From assembly GCA_965659285.1 (NCBI GenBank), contig CBFHWB010000057.1, positions 1 through 22,689 of the forward strand: DNA of 22,689 nucleotides, given 5' to 3'. The translations under genes were made by a program, and so were the position numbers. How positions within the stretch are numbered: the stretch's first letter is position 1; each line of letters opens with the position of its first letter. Of the stretch, positions 7,207 to 16,196 are shown piece after piece. The notes beneath the pieces are model-generated. The model saw only the letters and a list, made by a program, of their open reading frames with translations. It made no database searches and was not told the origin of the DNA. The DNA comes from UBA8108 sp965659285 (GTDB lineage: Bacteria > Planctomycetota > UBA8108).

Positions 7207-8058
7207 TCAGCCTTTATCCGTACGTTTTACGGCCTCGCCTAAAAGAGCTCCGAGTTCCTTATCGCTGAGAAAACGAATGCCCTCCAGGCTTTCCGTCCAG
7301 AGAGGGCGGTCCCCTGGGCTCTGGAAGGCTTCCTTCTGTCCGTGGAGATGAAAATGTTCTCTTCTTGTGGAGACATAGATTCCATTCAGTTCGATGTAGT
7401 CTTTGAACTCGACTCTGTAGGGGCCGCGGGGAAGGGCCGGATGGCGACAGAGGTAATGGGCCGAGCGAAGTCCTCTCATTGGATTCTCTCCGGGCTCGAT
7501 GCGAACCAGGAAGGGGCCGATCCCCGGATTCGGACCCTTGTGAGAGGCTTCAAATTCAACGCCCGACACCCCCCCGCTCGCATGAAGCGCCCTGCGCAAG
7601 GTCCAGTCGCCGGTTTCAATTGCGAAGGGCAGATGAAAGAGAAGCGGTAGGGCGCCCAGGGCGAAGTCTTCGATGCCGGCCGCGACCTCATTTCGATTCG
7701 GCTTTGGTGGCAGAGCCCGGCGCTGAAGCCAGGGCTCTCCCGTCTCCAACTGGTACCAGACTCTGCCGGGAGAGCGGAAATCGATCAGAAGAGGGCGAGA
7801 ACTGAAAGCCTTCCCTCGGATGGTTCCGCGGTATTGGATGCTGGCGCCGGAGAAGCGCCTCCAGGTGCCAAGGCCTCCGTGCTCCTTCCAGAGCTTTTCG
7901 AGGGCGGGACCAAGCGAGGTTCCCAGCAGAGGAGACCGCCCCCCGGTGGAGCCGCAACCCTGGAGCACGGAAGCAAGGAGGAGAAGAGAGAGCAAAGCCG
8001 TCGTGTGTCGGTTGGCCGGGGTGTAGTTGAATTTTTCAAATAACAGTCGGATGCGCAT
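7207..8058 (-). CDS. Hypothetical lipoprotein
   Basis: A 283-residue protein starting at ATG 8058, two bases after the uvrA stop (8061-8063), with AGGA upstream inside the uvrA end. An upstream in-frame ATG at 8100 would overlap uvrA. The signal sequence is long but clear: a basic start, then HTTALLSLLLLASVLQGC with an LQGC lipobox. The mature part opens with LEKLWKEHGGLGTWRRFSGASIQYRG, a 'HGGL..W' beginning followed by beta-strands. This layout is seen in lipoprotein-sorting or DUF6503-like proteins that use a half-barrel to hold lipid, but the similarity is only suggestive. It is strand-rich throughout (RVWYQLETGEPWLQ, YRVEFKDYIELNGIYVSTRREHF). It is the last gene of the polyprenyl synthase-ddl-uvrA cluster and appears translationally coupled to uvrA. 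A role linked to DNA repair is not implied. Confidence 0.75.
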   Translation of the reverse strand: MRIRLLFEKFNYTPANRHTTALLSLLLLASVLQGCGSTGGRSPLLGTSLGPALEKLWKEHGGLGTWRRFSGASIQYRGTIRGKAFSSRPLLIDFRSPGRVWYQLETGEPWLQRRALPPKPNRNEVAAGIEDFALGALPLLFHLPFAIETGDWTLRRALHASGGVSGVEFEASHKGPNPGIGPFLVRIEPGENPMRGLRSAHYLCRHPALPRGPYRVEFKDYIELNGIYVSTRREHFHLHGQKEAFQSPGDRPLWTESLEGIRFLSDKELGALLGEAVKRTDKG

Positions 8059-8060
8059 GG

Positions 8061-11000
8061 TCAGATCCTGAGGCACTTGCCTGTCTTGCTGTCGGGACAT
8101 CCCTGCAGGCCGCCGGGGGTTCCCTCGTAGATGACCTCCCCTCCCTGGGGCCCGGGCCCGGGCCCCATATCGATAACCCAGTCGGAAGCTTTGATGAGGT
8201 CCATGTTGTGTTCGATGAGGATAACGGTCCCCCCTCCATCAACCAGGCGGTTGAGGATTTTAAGGAGAATCTTGACCTCGGAAAAGTGGAGGCCGGTTGT
8301 CGGCTCATCGAGGATGTAGAGCGTTCCCTCGGTGTTGTCTCCGGCCAACTCGGCAGCGAGCTTGACTCGCTGGGCCTCCCCTGTCGATAGTGACGGAGAG
8401 CTTTGGCCAAGCTTGAGATATCCAAGGCCGACATCCTTCATAGATGCCAGGAAGCGGAAGATGGGCGGCTGGTTGGCGAAGAATTCGCAGGCATCCCGGA
8501 TTTCAAGCTCCAGAGCCTCCGCGATATTCTTCCCCTTAAAGAGAACCTCCAGGGTGGCCCGGTTGAAACGTCGGCCCCGGCATTCTTCGCAGGTGACCCA
8601 GATGTCAGAGAGAAACTGCATTTCAACCTGGCGGGCTCCCTGGCCATCGCATGAAGAACATTGTCCTTCTGAAGAGTTAAAGCTGAAGCGGCCCGCCTTG
8701 TACCCGCGAGTCATGGCCAGCGGCATCCTGGCGTAGAGCGCCCTGACATGATCCCAGGCTCCGGCATAGGTCGCTGGAGTGGATCTGCGTGATCGTCCGA
8801 CGGGTTTCTGTCCGACGGTCACTAATCGCCGGATGCTGTCGAGGCCCTCGGCAGCAGACAGGCAGTCAAATTCAGTTTCACGGCGCAGGTGGGCCCGGAC
8901 GGCTTCCGCGAGGATTTTCATGACGAGGGTCGATTTACCTGATCCGGAAACTCCTGTGATGGCCGTCAGGACTCCATGAGGGAATTTAACATCCAGATTA
9001 TCGAGGTTGTGGAGAGTAGCCCCCCGGAGCCAGATCCCATCTCCAGACGGCTGGCGTCGCTCGGCTCCATCGAACACCTGGATGTCTCCGCGAAGGTAGC
9101 TTCCTGTGAGTGAGGCCTTGTCGGTTGCGACATCGGAGGGCGTTCCGCTGGAAACAATTTCTCCGCCCCGCTCCCCGGGGCCGGGTCCAAGGTCGATCAG
9201 GTGGTCGGCAGATTCGATCAGGTGACGATCATGTTCGACAACAACAACTGTATTGCCGGCATCTTTGAGCTCCTGCAGGCTCTTGAGAAGACTTCGAGTG
9301 TCCCATTCATGGAGGCCGATGGTCGGCTCATCGAGGACGTAGATTGCGCCTGTAAGTCGATTCCCGAGTTGGGATGCCAGCCGAATTCTCTGGGCCTCGC
9401 CGCCGGAAAGTGTATTGCTGCTTCGGTTCAACTCAAGGTAGCCGAGCCCGACGTCAGTGAGGAACCGGAGCCTGTTTGAAAGCTCCCTCAATACATCACC
9501 GGCTATCTCCTGTTTCCTGCCTGAGAAAACGAGGCTCCTGAAGAAGCTCTCTGCATCTGCAATCGACAGGGCGAGGAGGTCGTGGATCCCCTTATTGGCG
9601 ACTCGCACAGCAAGAGATTCGGGCCTGAGCCGCCGCCCCTCACAGGCGGCGCACTGCCTGGACTCGAAGAGGCTGTCGAGACCCTGTCCTTTCAGGTTCG
9701 GATCTTTGCCCCGGAGCCACCCCTCCAGCATGGATGCGAGCCCGGCCCAGGTGATTTCGTGTTGCCCCATTTTTAGCGCCAGGGGGATTTTTTCGTCTCC
9801 AAGTCCATACAGCAGGGAGCGGAGAATGTCAGGGTGGAGGTCGCCGGTCGCGTAGTCGGGCTGGAGGCCGAGGTGCCTCTCCACCGCGTCCAGGCCGACA
9901 AGCGCCGCTGGCCTGAAGGTCTCCAGGTAGGCTCTCAGCGGTGGGGCTATCGCGAGCTTCAAAGGCCTCGAGGGCTCTGCGATCAGGCTGTCATCGAGCA
10001 CTCTGGGCTCCTTGCCGGCTCCTCCGCAGGATGGGCAGGCTCCTTCATAGCTGCTGTAGGAGAACATGCGAGGGGAGAGGCTGCCTGAAAAGGTGAAGTG
10101 GCCATTTCCGCAGGAGGGTTCCCTGGAATGCCGAACAATCCGACCTCCATCAAGGCGCGTAGCGGCCACGCCTTCGGCCATGGCGTAGCAGGCCTCGATG
10201 GAAGCCGCCATTCGCGACTGGACCGACTTGGAGACGACCATTCGATCTACCACCAGGAAGAGCCTGAGAGGCTCTTCGTCAGTACAGGAGCGTAGAATGT
10301 TCAGGATCCTTCTGAGGGCGGCATCTTCTCCCTCATCAAGGCGAAGTTCCTCCTCTCCTGCGAGTATCCGTGTACGGCCATTCTTCAGGAGCTTTGAAAT
10401 GAGCCTCCTGAGCGCGTCCTCGGCGGTGTCATCGACAACAAGAGGGGCAAGGATATAGAGGCGGCTTTCGTTGTCCTGGTTGACGAGATCTTCAGCCAGC
10501 TTGCTTGGGGTAACCCAGGTGAGCTCCTGCCCGCATTCAGGGCAATGGGGCTGACCTATGTGGGCAAAAAGAAGACGCAAATGGTCGTGGACTTCAGTCA
10601 TGGTGGCTACCGTGGACCGGGAGTTTCCACCGCCGGACTTCTGGTCAATAGCGATCGCTGGAGCCATTCCGGTAATTCGCTCAACAGGCGGACTGTTCTG
10701 GCCGCCAAGGAAATGTCGGGCGTAGGTAGAGAGGGAGTCGAGGTAGCGTCGCTGTCCCTCAGCAAAGAGTGTCCCGAAGGCCAGGGATGATTTCCCGGAG
10801 CCGGAGACTCCGGTCAGCACAGTCAGTTTTTGATGGGGGATTGAAACATCGACACTTTTGAGGTTGTTGAGGGCGGCCCCCTCGATCCTGATCTCCCGAG
10901 GCCCGGGGTCAGGGAGCCTGCCGGAGGCCGCGGGCTGACTCGGGGGGGCGCGGCCGAGTCGAGCCTTCAAGGCGAGGCCCGTATAGGATTGCGCGTTCCG

Positions 11001-13721
11001 GGAAAGCTCCTCCGGCGTGCCGGCCGCAACCACCTCGCCGCCCGCGGAGCCTCCTCCCGGGCCGAGGTCTATCACATAATCCGCGGCCTGGATGACCTCG
11101 AGATTGTGTTCGATGACAACGACTGAATTTCCGTTGCCGACTAATTCGTCAAGAGCATCGATCAGGACACGGACATCATCGAAATGGAGGCCGGTGGTCG
11201 GCTCGTCCAGCAGGTAGAGGGTGCGGCCCGTTGATTTCTTCTGTAGTTCGTTCGCGAGCTTCAGCCGCTGCCCCTCGCCGCCGGAGAGAGTCGTGGCGGG
11301 CTGGCCCAGCTTCAGGTAGCTGAGACCCAGGCGGTCGAGTGTCTTGAGTGTCCTGTCGATTCGCGGAACAGTCGAGAATATGCCAAGTGCTTCACCGACG
11401 GTGAGGTCGAGAACCTCGGAAATGCTTTTACCTTTAAAGCGGATTTCGAGTGTCTCTCGATTGTATCTCTGGCCTCCGCAGGCCTCACAGACCACCTCGA
11501 CCGGAGCGAGGAATTGCATATCCACGCTTTTGACGCCAGCCCCCCCGCATTCGATGCACCGGCCGCCATCGACGTTGAAGCTGAAGCGGGATGATTTGTA
11601 GCCCCTCGATTGCGCCTCGGGAAGGCGGGCAAAGAGCTCGCGTATCAACGAGAAGAGCTTGGTGTAGGTGGCGGGATTTGAGCGGGTACTTTTTCCAATC
11701 GGGGTCTGGTCCACAGAGAGAATCTTGTCAATAAATTCATGCCCCATAATGTCCGCATGGGCTCCGGCGGTTTTTTTTCCGGCGCCTGACTTGCGCAGCA
11801 GCGCGGGATGGAGCACCTGGTTGATCAGCGAGCTCTTTCCGGAGCCGGAGACGCCTGATACGGCAACCAGCCTTTCGAGCGGAATCTCGACGTCCACATC
11901 ATCCAGGTTGTTGTGAGTGACGCCTTTCAGTTTCACCGACTTTTCCCAGCCAGCCCCGCGTCCTTGCCGTCGAAGAACCTGCTTCCTGCCGGAGAGATAG
12001 GCTCCTGTCATGGAGGCTTCGACTCCCATGATTTCCTTGGCTGTTCCCTCGGCGACAATCTCTCCTCCCTCGACGCCGGCTCCGGGCCCCATGTCGACGA
12101 CATGGTCTGCAAGCTCAATGGTCTCCTGGTCGTGCTCGACCACGATGACCGTATTTCCCCTGTCCCTGAGCTGTTCAAGAGCTCCGAGAAGCTTTCTGTT
12201 GTCCCTTGAATGGAGCCCGATGGATGGCTCATCTAGAACGAAAATCACGCCCTGGAGAGCGCTTCCAAGCTGCCCCGCGAGCCGAACTCTCTGCACCTCT
12301 CCGCCGGCAAGGCTCGGGGCTGAGCGACCGAGACTGAGGTAGCCAAGACCGACTTCTTGCAGGAAGCTCAGACGGCGGGATATCTCGGAAACCAGGGGTG
12401 GCGCAATCTGGGCGGCGAGTCCATCTAATTGGAGTGTGTTGAAAAAAACGAGGAGTTCATCAATGGGTAGCTGGCAGAGGGCTCCGATGGTCGCGCCCGA
12501 AAATTTTACGGCGCGGGGAAGGGCTCCAAGACGTTCCCCGTGGCACTCTCGGCAGGTTGATTCAGCGGTCAACTCGGCGAAGGCGCCCTCATTGGAATCC
12601 CGGATTCCCTCGAGTTGATCAAGCAGTCCGGGCAGGCGGCTTTGTCCATAGAAAAGGCTCTTGCGCTCCTCGCTTTGAAGGTCGCACCAGGCTGTGTCCG
12701 TCGGCTTCCCGATTTTCTTGAGGATTCCGGCGACGATGGCCGGGGTGAATTCCAGATGGGCGGCCTCGCCCTCGTCGCTGAAGAGAGAGAGCCCCCCCTT
12801 CAGAAGCGGCCGGGTCCGGTTGATGACGAGCAGGGATGGGTCAATCTGCAGAGCTTTGCCGGTGCCTTTGCACCTGGGGCATCTTCCAAAAGGCAGGTTG
12901 TAAGAAAAAATCCGGGTATCCAGCGAGGGGAGGTCGACCTGGCAGTCGGGGCAGGAGAAACGACCGGAGAAGAGCCTCTCTGTGCCGGCAGGATGAGGGG
13001 CGTCAGGGTCTCCGCGAAAACGGAATGTGTCTTCGGCGAGATGGAAGCAGTTTTCAATGGCCTCGACAATCCTCGGTCGCCGCCCGACCTCAACAGCCAG
13101 GCGGTCACAAATGACATCGATAGAATGAACGGCGCTGGGGTCAAGGGCTGGAGAATCTTCCTGCAGGGCGGTGATTTCTCCATCGACGATCACCCTCCTG
13201 TAGCCGTCTTTTTTGAGCTTGTCAAATACAGCCCCGAAGGCTCCGCGGCGGTCGCGAACGATGGGGGCGCAGAACAGCCCCCGGGCGCCTTCGCAGGAGG
13301 CGAGCAGTTGCGCGGCGACCTGCTCGGCACTCTGGGAGTCAATGACCCGGGAGCAGCCCGGGCAATGGGGTGTGCCAAGGCGGGCATAAAGAAGACGAAG
13401 ATGGTCGTAGATCTCCGTCATTGTTCCAACAGTCGATCTTGGATTCCGCTGGATGGTACGCTGCTCAATAGAGACCGAGGGCGAGAGCCCTTCTATGCTG
13501 TCGATCGCAGGCCTGTCGATTCCTCCCAGGAATCGTCGAGCATAAGCGGAGAGGGACTCGAGGAACCTCCTGTGCCCTTCTTTGTAGATCGTATTGAAGG
13601 CGAGGCTGGATTTCCCTGAACCGCTGACGCCGGTGATGACCGTGAGGGAGTTCCGAGGCAGGTCGATGGAAAGACCCTGCAGATTGTTTTCTGAGGCCCC
13701 ACGGACCTGGATAAACTTCAA
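8061..13721 (-). CDS. uvrA: Tandem-duplicated UvrA (excinuclease ABC subunit A), double length
   Basis: A 1886-residue protein, about twice the usual UvrA length of ~940. The start is TTG 13721, overlapping the ddl stop as TTGA. UvrA is the DNA-damage-sensing ABC ATPase of nucleotide excision repair. Copy 1 (about 1-915) and copy 2 (about 940-1886) each carry two ATPase sites, separated by a Pro/Ala-rich linker near residue 925. Walker A motifs GVSGSGK(S/T) lie near residues 31, 624, 967 and 1590. Signatures are LAGGEVQR (~469), LSGGEGQR (~812), LSGGEAQR (~1437) and LSTGEAQR (~1777); the first and last deviate from LSGGE. Zinc-binding CxxC pairs are kept in both copies, including CIECGGAG...CEACGGQR in copy 1 and CSSCDGQG...CEECRGRR in copy 2. 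A single chain may thus mimic the UvrA dimer. Double-length UvrA is known from Chlamydiae and some other bacteria. Confidence 0.96.
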   Translation of the reverse strand: MKFIQVRGASENNLQGLSIDLPRNSLTVITGVSGSGKSSLAFNTIYKEGHRRFLESLSAYARRFLGGIDRPAIDSIEGLSPSVSIEQRTIQRNPRSTVGTMTEIYDHLRLLYARLGTPHCPGCSRVIDSQSAEQVAAQLLASCEGARGLFCAPIVRDRRGAFGAVFDKLKKDGYRRVIVDGEITALQEDSPALDPSAVHSIDVICDRLAVEVGRRPRIVEAIENCFHLAEDTFRFRGDPDAPHPAGTERLFSGRFSCPDCQVDLPSLDTRIFSYNLPFGRCPRCKGTGKALQIDPSLLVINRTRPLLKGGLSLFSDEGEAAHLEFTPAIVAGILKKIGKPTDTAWCDLQSEERKSLFYGQSRLPGLLDQLEGIRDSNEGAFAELTAESTCRECHGERLGALPRAVKFSGATIGALCQLPIDELLVFFNTLQLDGLAAQIAPPLVSEISRRLSFLQEVGLGYLSLGRSAPSLAGGEVQRVRLAGQLGSALQGVIFVLDEPSIGLHSRDNRKLLGALEQLRDRGNTVIVVEHDQETIELADHVVDMGPGAGVEGGEIVAEGTAKEIMGVEASMTGAYLSGRKQVLRRQGRGAGWEKSVKLKGVTHNNLDDVDVEIPLERLVAVSGVSGSGKSSLINQVLHPALLRKSGAGKKTAGAHADIMGHEFIDKILSVDQTPIGKSTRSNPATYTKLFSLIRELFARLPEAQSRGYKSSRFSFNVDGGRCIECGGAGVKSVDMQFLAPVEVVCEACGGQRYNRETLEIRFKGKSISEVLDLTVGEALGIFSTVPRIDRTLKTLDRLGLSYLKLGQPATTLSGGEGQRLKLANELQKKSTGRTLYLLDEPTTGLHFDDVRVLIDALDELVGNGNSVVVIEHNLEVIQAADYVIDLGPGGGSAGGEVVAAGTPEELSRNAQSYTGLALKARLGRAPPSQPAASGRLPDPGPREIRIEGAALNNLKSVDVSIPHQKLTVLTGVSGSGKSSLAFGTLFAEGQRRYLDSLSTYARHFLGGQNSPPVERITGMAPAIAIDQKSGGGNSRSTVATMTEVHDHLRLLFAHIGQPHCPECGQELTWVTPSKLAEDLVNQDNESRLYILAPLVVDDTAEDALRRLISKLLKNGRTRILAGEEELRLDEGEDAALRRILNILRSCTDEEPLRLFLVVDRMVVSKSVQSRMAASIEACYAMAEGVAATRLDGGRIVRHSREPSCGNGHFTFSGSLSPRMFSYSSYEGACPSCGGAGKEPRVLDDSLIAEPSRPLKLAIAPPLRAYLETFRPAALVGLDAVERHLGLQPDYATGDLHPDILRSLLYGLGDEKIPLALKMGQHEITWAGLASMLEGWLRGKDPNLKGQGLDSLFESRQCAACEGRRLRPESLAVRVANKGIHDLLALSIADAESFFRSLVFSGRKQEIAGDVLRELSNRLRFLTDVGLGYLELNRSSNTLSGGEAQRIRLASQLGNRLTGAIYVLDEPTIGLHEWDTRSLLKSLQELKDAGNTVVVVEHDRHLIESADHLIDLGPGPGERGGEIVSSGTPSDVATDKASLTGSYLRGDIQVFDGAERRQPSGDGIWLRGATLHNLDNLDVKFPHGVLTAITGVSGSGKSTLVMKILAEAVRAHLRRETEFDCLSAAEGLDSIRRLVTVGQKPVGRSRRSTPATYAGAWDHVRALYARMPLAMTRGYKAGRFSFNSSEGQCSSCDGQGARQVEMQFLSDIWVTCEECRGRRFNRATLEVLFKGKNIAEALELEIRDACEFFANQPPIFRFLASMKDVGLGYLKLGQSSPSLSTGEAQRVKLAAELAGDNTEGTLYILDEPTTGLHFSEVKILLKILNRLVDGGGTVILIEHNMDLIKASDWVIDMGPGPGPQGGEVIYEGTPGGLQGCPDSKTGKCLRI

Positions 13722-14832
13722 AGGGTATCGACCGCCTTCCGCATAGCCTCGCGCTGGATCGCATGGCAGACAAGCTGATCAAATAACTCGGGCAGTGAAA
13801 TACCGGCCGCCAGGGCGGACTGCGGAATCAGGGAGGTCTCGGTCATTCCAGGGNNNNNNNNNNGATCTCGAGGACGACCAGTTCTTCTGCCTCAGTAAGG
13901 AAGATGTCGGTTCTTGAAAGTGGGTCGCAATGAAATGTCTTGTGAACAAGGGCGGCAAGCTCCTGGACCGCCCCGGTCATATCGGCATCCAGTTGCGCGG
14001 GGCAGATCTCTTCGGTCGCCCCCGGGGTGTACTTTGCTTCGTAGTCAAAAAACTCACTGGATTTGGGGAGAATCTCGACCGGAGGCAGCGTCTTGAGGTC
14101 TCCCTGGCGGAGTTCGAGCACTCCGCAGGTAAGCTCGCGGCCCTCGATCTGCTCTTCGACAATAAACCCTGACCCGGCCAGCCCCGGGGAAGGACACCAG
14201 CGGCTCCCGTTGGCTGCCGCGGCTGAAAGGAACTCTTCAGCCGATTGGAAGAGCTGAATTCCAACACTGGACCCGAGGCAATTGGGTTTTACTATCCAGG
14301 GGAAAGGTATTTTCCCGGACATTTCCCGCTCCAGCTCTTCCCACCTTTCTTTGTTCCGGGTATCGGGGAACATCGGGATTTCAAATCCGCGTGGAGTTCT
14401 GACTCCAGCCTGGTCAAGAACGGCCTTGGTGAGAGCTTTGTCCATTGTGAGAGCTGCAGGGGTTACATCCGGTCCGGTGAAGGGTATGCCGGCGACACGC
14501 AAAAACCCCTGGATGGTGCCGTCTTCCCCGCCGGGGCCATGGAGGGCATTAAAGACGCACTCGATGCCCTGTGAGACGAGGAGGCCTGTTGCGTCGCGCG
14601 CGGGCGTGGAGTCTCCATGAAACCATTCTTCCCTGCCCCGGCTCGGGGGGGAATCTGCAAGCTGGGGGCCGATCTCCCAGGAACCATCTTTGTTGATGCA
14701 GACGGGAGTAGCCGCATGGCCCGCAGAAAGAAGATTGTTAACCACGCAAGCGCCAGTGGAGAGGGACACATCGCGTTCCCCGCAAATGCCGCCCATTAGA
14801 ACGCCAACCATCCGTGGTTTCTCGCCGGCCAT
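13718..14832 (-). CDS. ddl: D-alanine--D-alanine ligase, interrupted by an assembly gap
   Basis: An ATP-grasp enzyme joining two D-Ala in the cytoplasm for the peptidoglycan stem peptide. The start is ATG 14832, with GGTGGAGAA just upstream. Landmarks are VGVLMGGICGERDVSLSTG at the N-terminus, VFNALHGPGGEDGTIQGFL, FTGPDVTPAALTMDKALTK, the ATP-grasp loop IVKPNCLGSSVGI, EEQIEGRELTCGVL and RTDIFL. Ten Ns (13854-13863) interrupt the invariant metal-binding stretch: VVLEI lies before the gap and PGMTETSLIPQSALAAGI after it. The frame resumes with a shift of two bases and ends at TGA 13718-13720. An eight-base real gap restores LEINTLPGMTETS and a protein of 370 residues, so the gene is probably intact in the organism. 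Its stop overlaps the uvrA start, and the polyprenyl synthase gene ends 48 bases upstream. Confidence 0.93.
13854..13863. other. Assembly gap (10 N) inside ddl
   Basis: Ten Ns, probably a placeholder rather than a measured length. The flanking codons call for eight bases encoding Asn-Thr-Leu, the last base of the Leu codon being present, to keep the ligase frame open. Confidence 0.95.
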
Positions 14833-14880
14833 TTCTCCACCTTCTCTTCAGCCCCGCTCCGCGCCGGGGAAATATTCGAG

Positions 14881-15879
14881 TTAAACTTTTCGGTCTACTA
14901 CGAACCGGATGATGTCCCTGAAAGATTCTTTTCCAGCATCAGGCAAGGGCAAGCTGTCGAGGACCTCCAGGGATTCTCCTGCGAGCCTGTCAGCCTCTTC
15001 CTGGGCAAAGTCCAGAACCTGTTCGCGCCGGTAAAAATCAATAACCCAGGCGATGTCATCTTCGGTTGTCGAGTTCCGGTCCGCACGTACGATCTCGACC
15101 AGGCGGCCGCGCTCCTCTTCCGATCCCTTTTTGCCCTCGAGGGCGTGGGCATAGCAGATACTCGGCTTTCCTTCCCGTATATCACAGCCAATCTCTCCCC
15201 CCCGCCCTTTTCCTTCGGTAAGGTCGATGAGATCATCGCGGATCTGGAAGGCAGGACCAAGCCGTCTTCCGAGTTTCCAGAGAGGGTCCAGCGAGGCCTC
15301 CTCGGCGCCGGCAACCATGGCGCCTCCAACCCATGGCAGGGCAAGGTAGTAGGCTGTCTTGAGGGTTACGATGCGATAGTAGGTTTCCAGGTTGACGTCC
15401 GGATGCCCGCGGAGATTGATGTCGAGCGCCTGTCCTTCGACGGTCTTTTGAAGGACATGGCTGAAGGCTCGGCACAGTTTAAGGCTGGTGTCTACCGGCA
15501 ACGGAGATTCTGTAATCAATCCGTAGGCGCGAGCGATCATGAAATCTGCGACATTCAGAGCGTTGGGAAGACCGATTTCAGCCCAGAGGGTTTTCTGGTC
15601 CCGTCTCATGACATCGTCATCTTCAATGTCATCATGGATCAGGAGGAAATTATGGAGAATCTCCGTGGCCATGGCGAATGGAAGAGCCTTGTCGGGATCG
15701 CCGCCAAACAGCTCGCAGGAGAGCAGGCATAAAGCCGGCCTGAGTCTTTTTCCTCCGGTGGAAAACTGGTAATTGAGACCCTCGGTAATGAAGTCATGAG
15801 TTTCCCTGGTGTTCTCCTGTTCAAAGAATTCTTCGAGTGAGAGGACGTGTGTTTTTATGGATTCGGGGAGTTCTGTCAT
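14881..15879 (-). CDS. Polyprenyl (geranylgeranyl/farnesyl-type) diphosphate synthase
   Basis: A 332-residue trans-prenyltransferase condensing isopentenyl diphosphate with an allylic diphosphate. Landmarks are GGKRLRPAL (42-50), the first Asp-rich motif IHDDIEDDDVMRRD (DD at 83-84, D at 87), EGQALDI (148-154), LKTAYYLALP and the second Asp-rich motif FQIRDDLIDL (DD at 215-216, D at 219), followed by GCDIREGKPS. The first motif is DDxxD without the two-residue insertion of classical bacterial FPP synthases, so it resembles archaeal/actinobacterial type I GGPP synthases. Phe lies five residues before the first Asp, which tends to limit chain length. The exact product cannot be fixed. No ribosome-binding site precedes ATG 15879, and a promoter ends six bases before it, which suggests a leaderless mRNA. 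It heads the cluster with ddl, uvrA and a lipoprotein gene. Confidence 0.9.
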   Translation of the reverse strand: MTELPESIKTHVLSLEEFFEQENTRETHDFITEGLNYQFSTGGKRLRPALCLLSCELFGGDPDKALPFAMATEILHNFLLIHDDIEDDDVMRRDQKTLWAEIGLPNALNVADFMIARAYGLITESPLPVDTSLKLCRAFSHVLQKTVEGQALDINLRGHPDVNLETYYRIVTLKTAYYLALPWVGGAMVAGAEEASLDPLWKLGRRLGPAFQIRDDLIDLTEGKGRGGEIGCDIREGKPSICYAHALEGKKGSEEERGRLVEIVRADRNSTTEDDIAWVIDFYRREQVLDFAQEEADRLAGESLEVLDSLPLPDAGKESFRDIIRFVVDRKV

Positions 15880-15885
15880 AGAGAC

Positions 15886-15913
15886 ATTTTAGAAGGGTCA
15901 CAAAGCCTGTCAA
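15886..15913 (-). promoter_or_regulatory. Sigma70-type promoter of the polyprenyl synthase-ddl-uvrA cluster
   Basis: On the minus strand a perfect -35 TTGACA (15913-15908), a 16-base spacer and a -10 TAAAAT (15891-15886). Only six bases (GTCTCT) separate the -10 box from the ATG at 15879, so transcription would begin at or next to the start codon. Predicted from sequence only. Confidence 0.65.
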
Positions 15914-15949
15914 CTTGGCCAATAACAAGAAGTTAAAACTTATAATGTT

Positions 15950-15977
15950 TTGACACTATAGCTGGTGAGTTTAGAAT
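15950..15977 (+). promoter_or_regulatory. Sigma70-type promoter of the cohesin-like gene
   Basis: A perfect -35 TTGACA (15950-15955), a 16-base spacer and a -10 TAGAAT (15972-15977) on the plus strand, diverging from the promoter at 15886-15913. The two -35 boxes are 36 bases apart. The transcript would carry a leader of about 210 bases before the TTG start at 16197. Between the two promoters lies a short inverted repeat AAGTT-AA-AACTT (15931-15942 region), a possible operator but weak. Confidence 0.55.
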
Positions 15978-16196
15978 CGAGTAACTGTCTGTATAGACGA
16001 ATTTCATGATACTTCAGGCTCTAAAAGGCCGCCTGTCGCCCGGTTTTACCGTGCGCCTGTGTGGGGTCTGCCTGCAGGCAGTTATTCCTTTCCTGATTGT
16101 TTTCGGTTTTGCCAGCATTCGTAAGGTCCTTACTGCAGAGAACCTGGTGAAGACGGGTCATCTCGGACCGGCTGATGATTCAGGAGTAATCGCATC
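15978..16196 (+). other. Putative 5' leader of the cohesin-like gene
   Basis: About 210 bases between the predicted promoter and the TTG start. It contains the beginning of a 100-codon frame (ATG 16006) with a hydrophobic stretch but no ribosome-binding site, running past the start of the main gene. I see no recognisable riboswitch. Confidence 0.35.

Noticed and set aside
12615..13619. 334-codon plus-strand frame
   Set aside because: Antisense shadow of the first uvrA copy, a product of high GC content.
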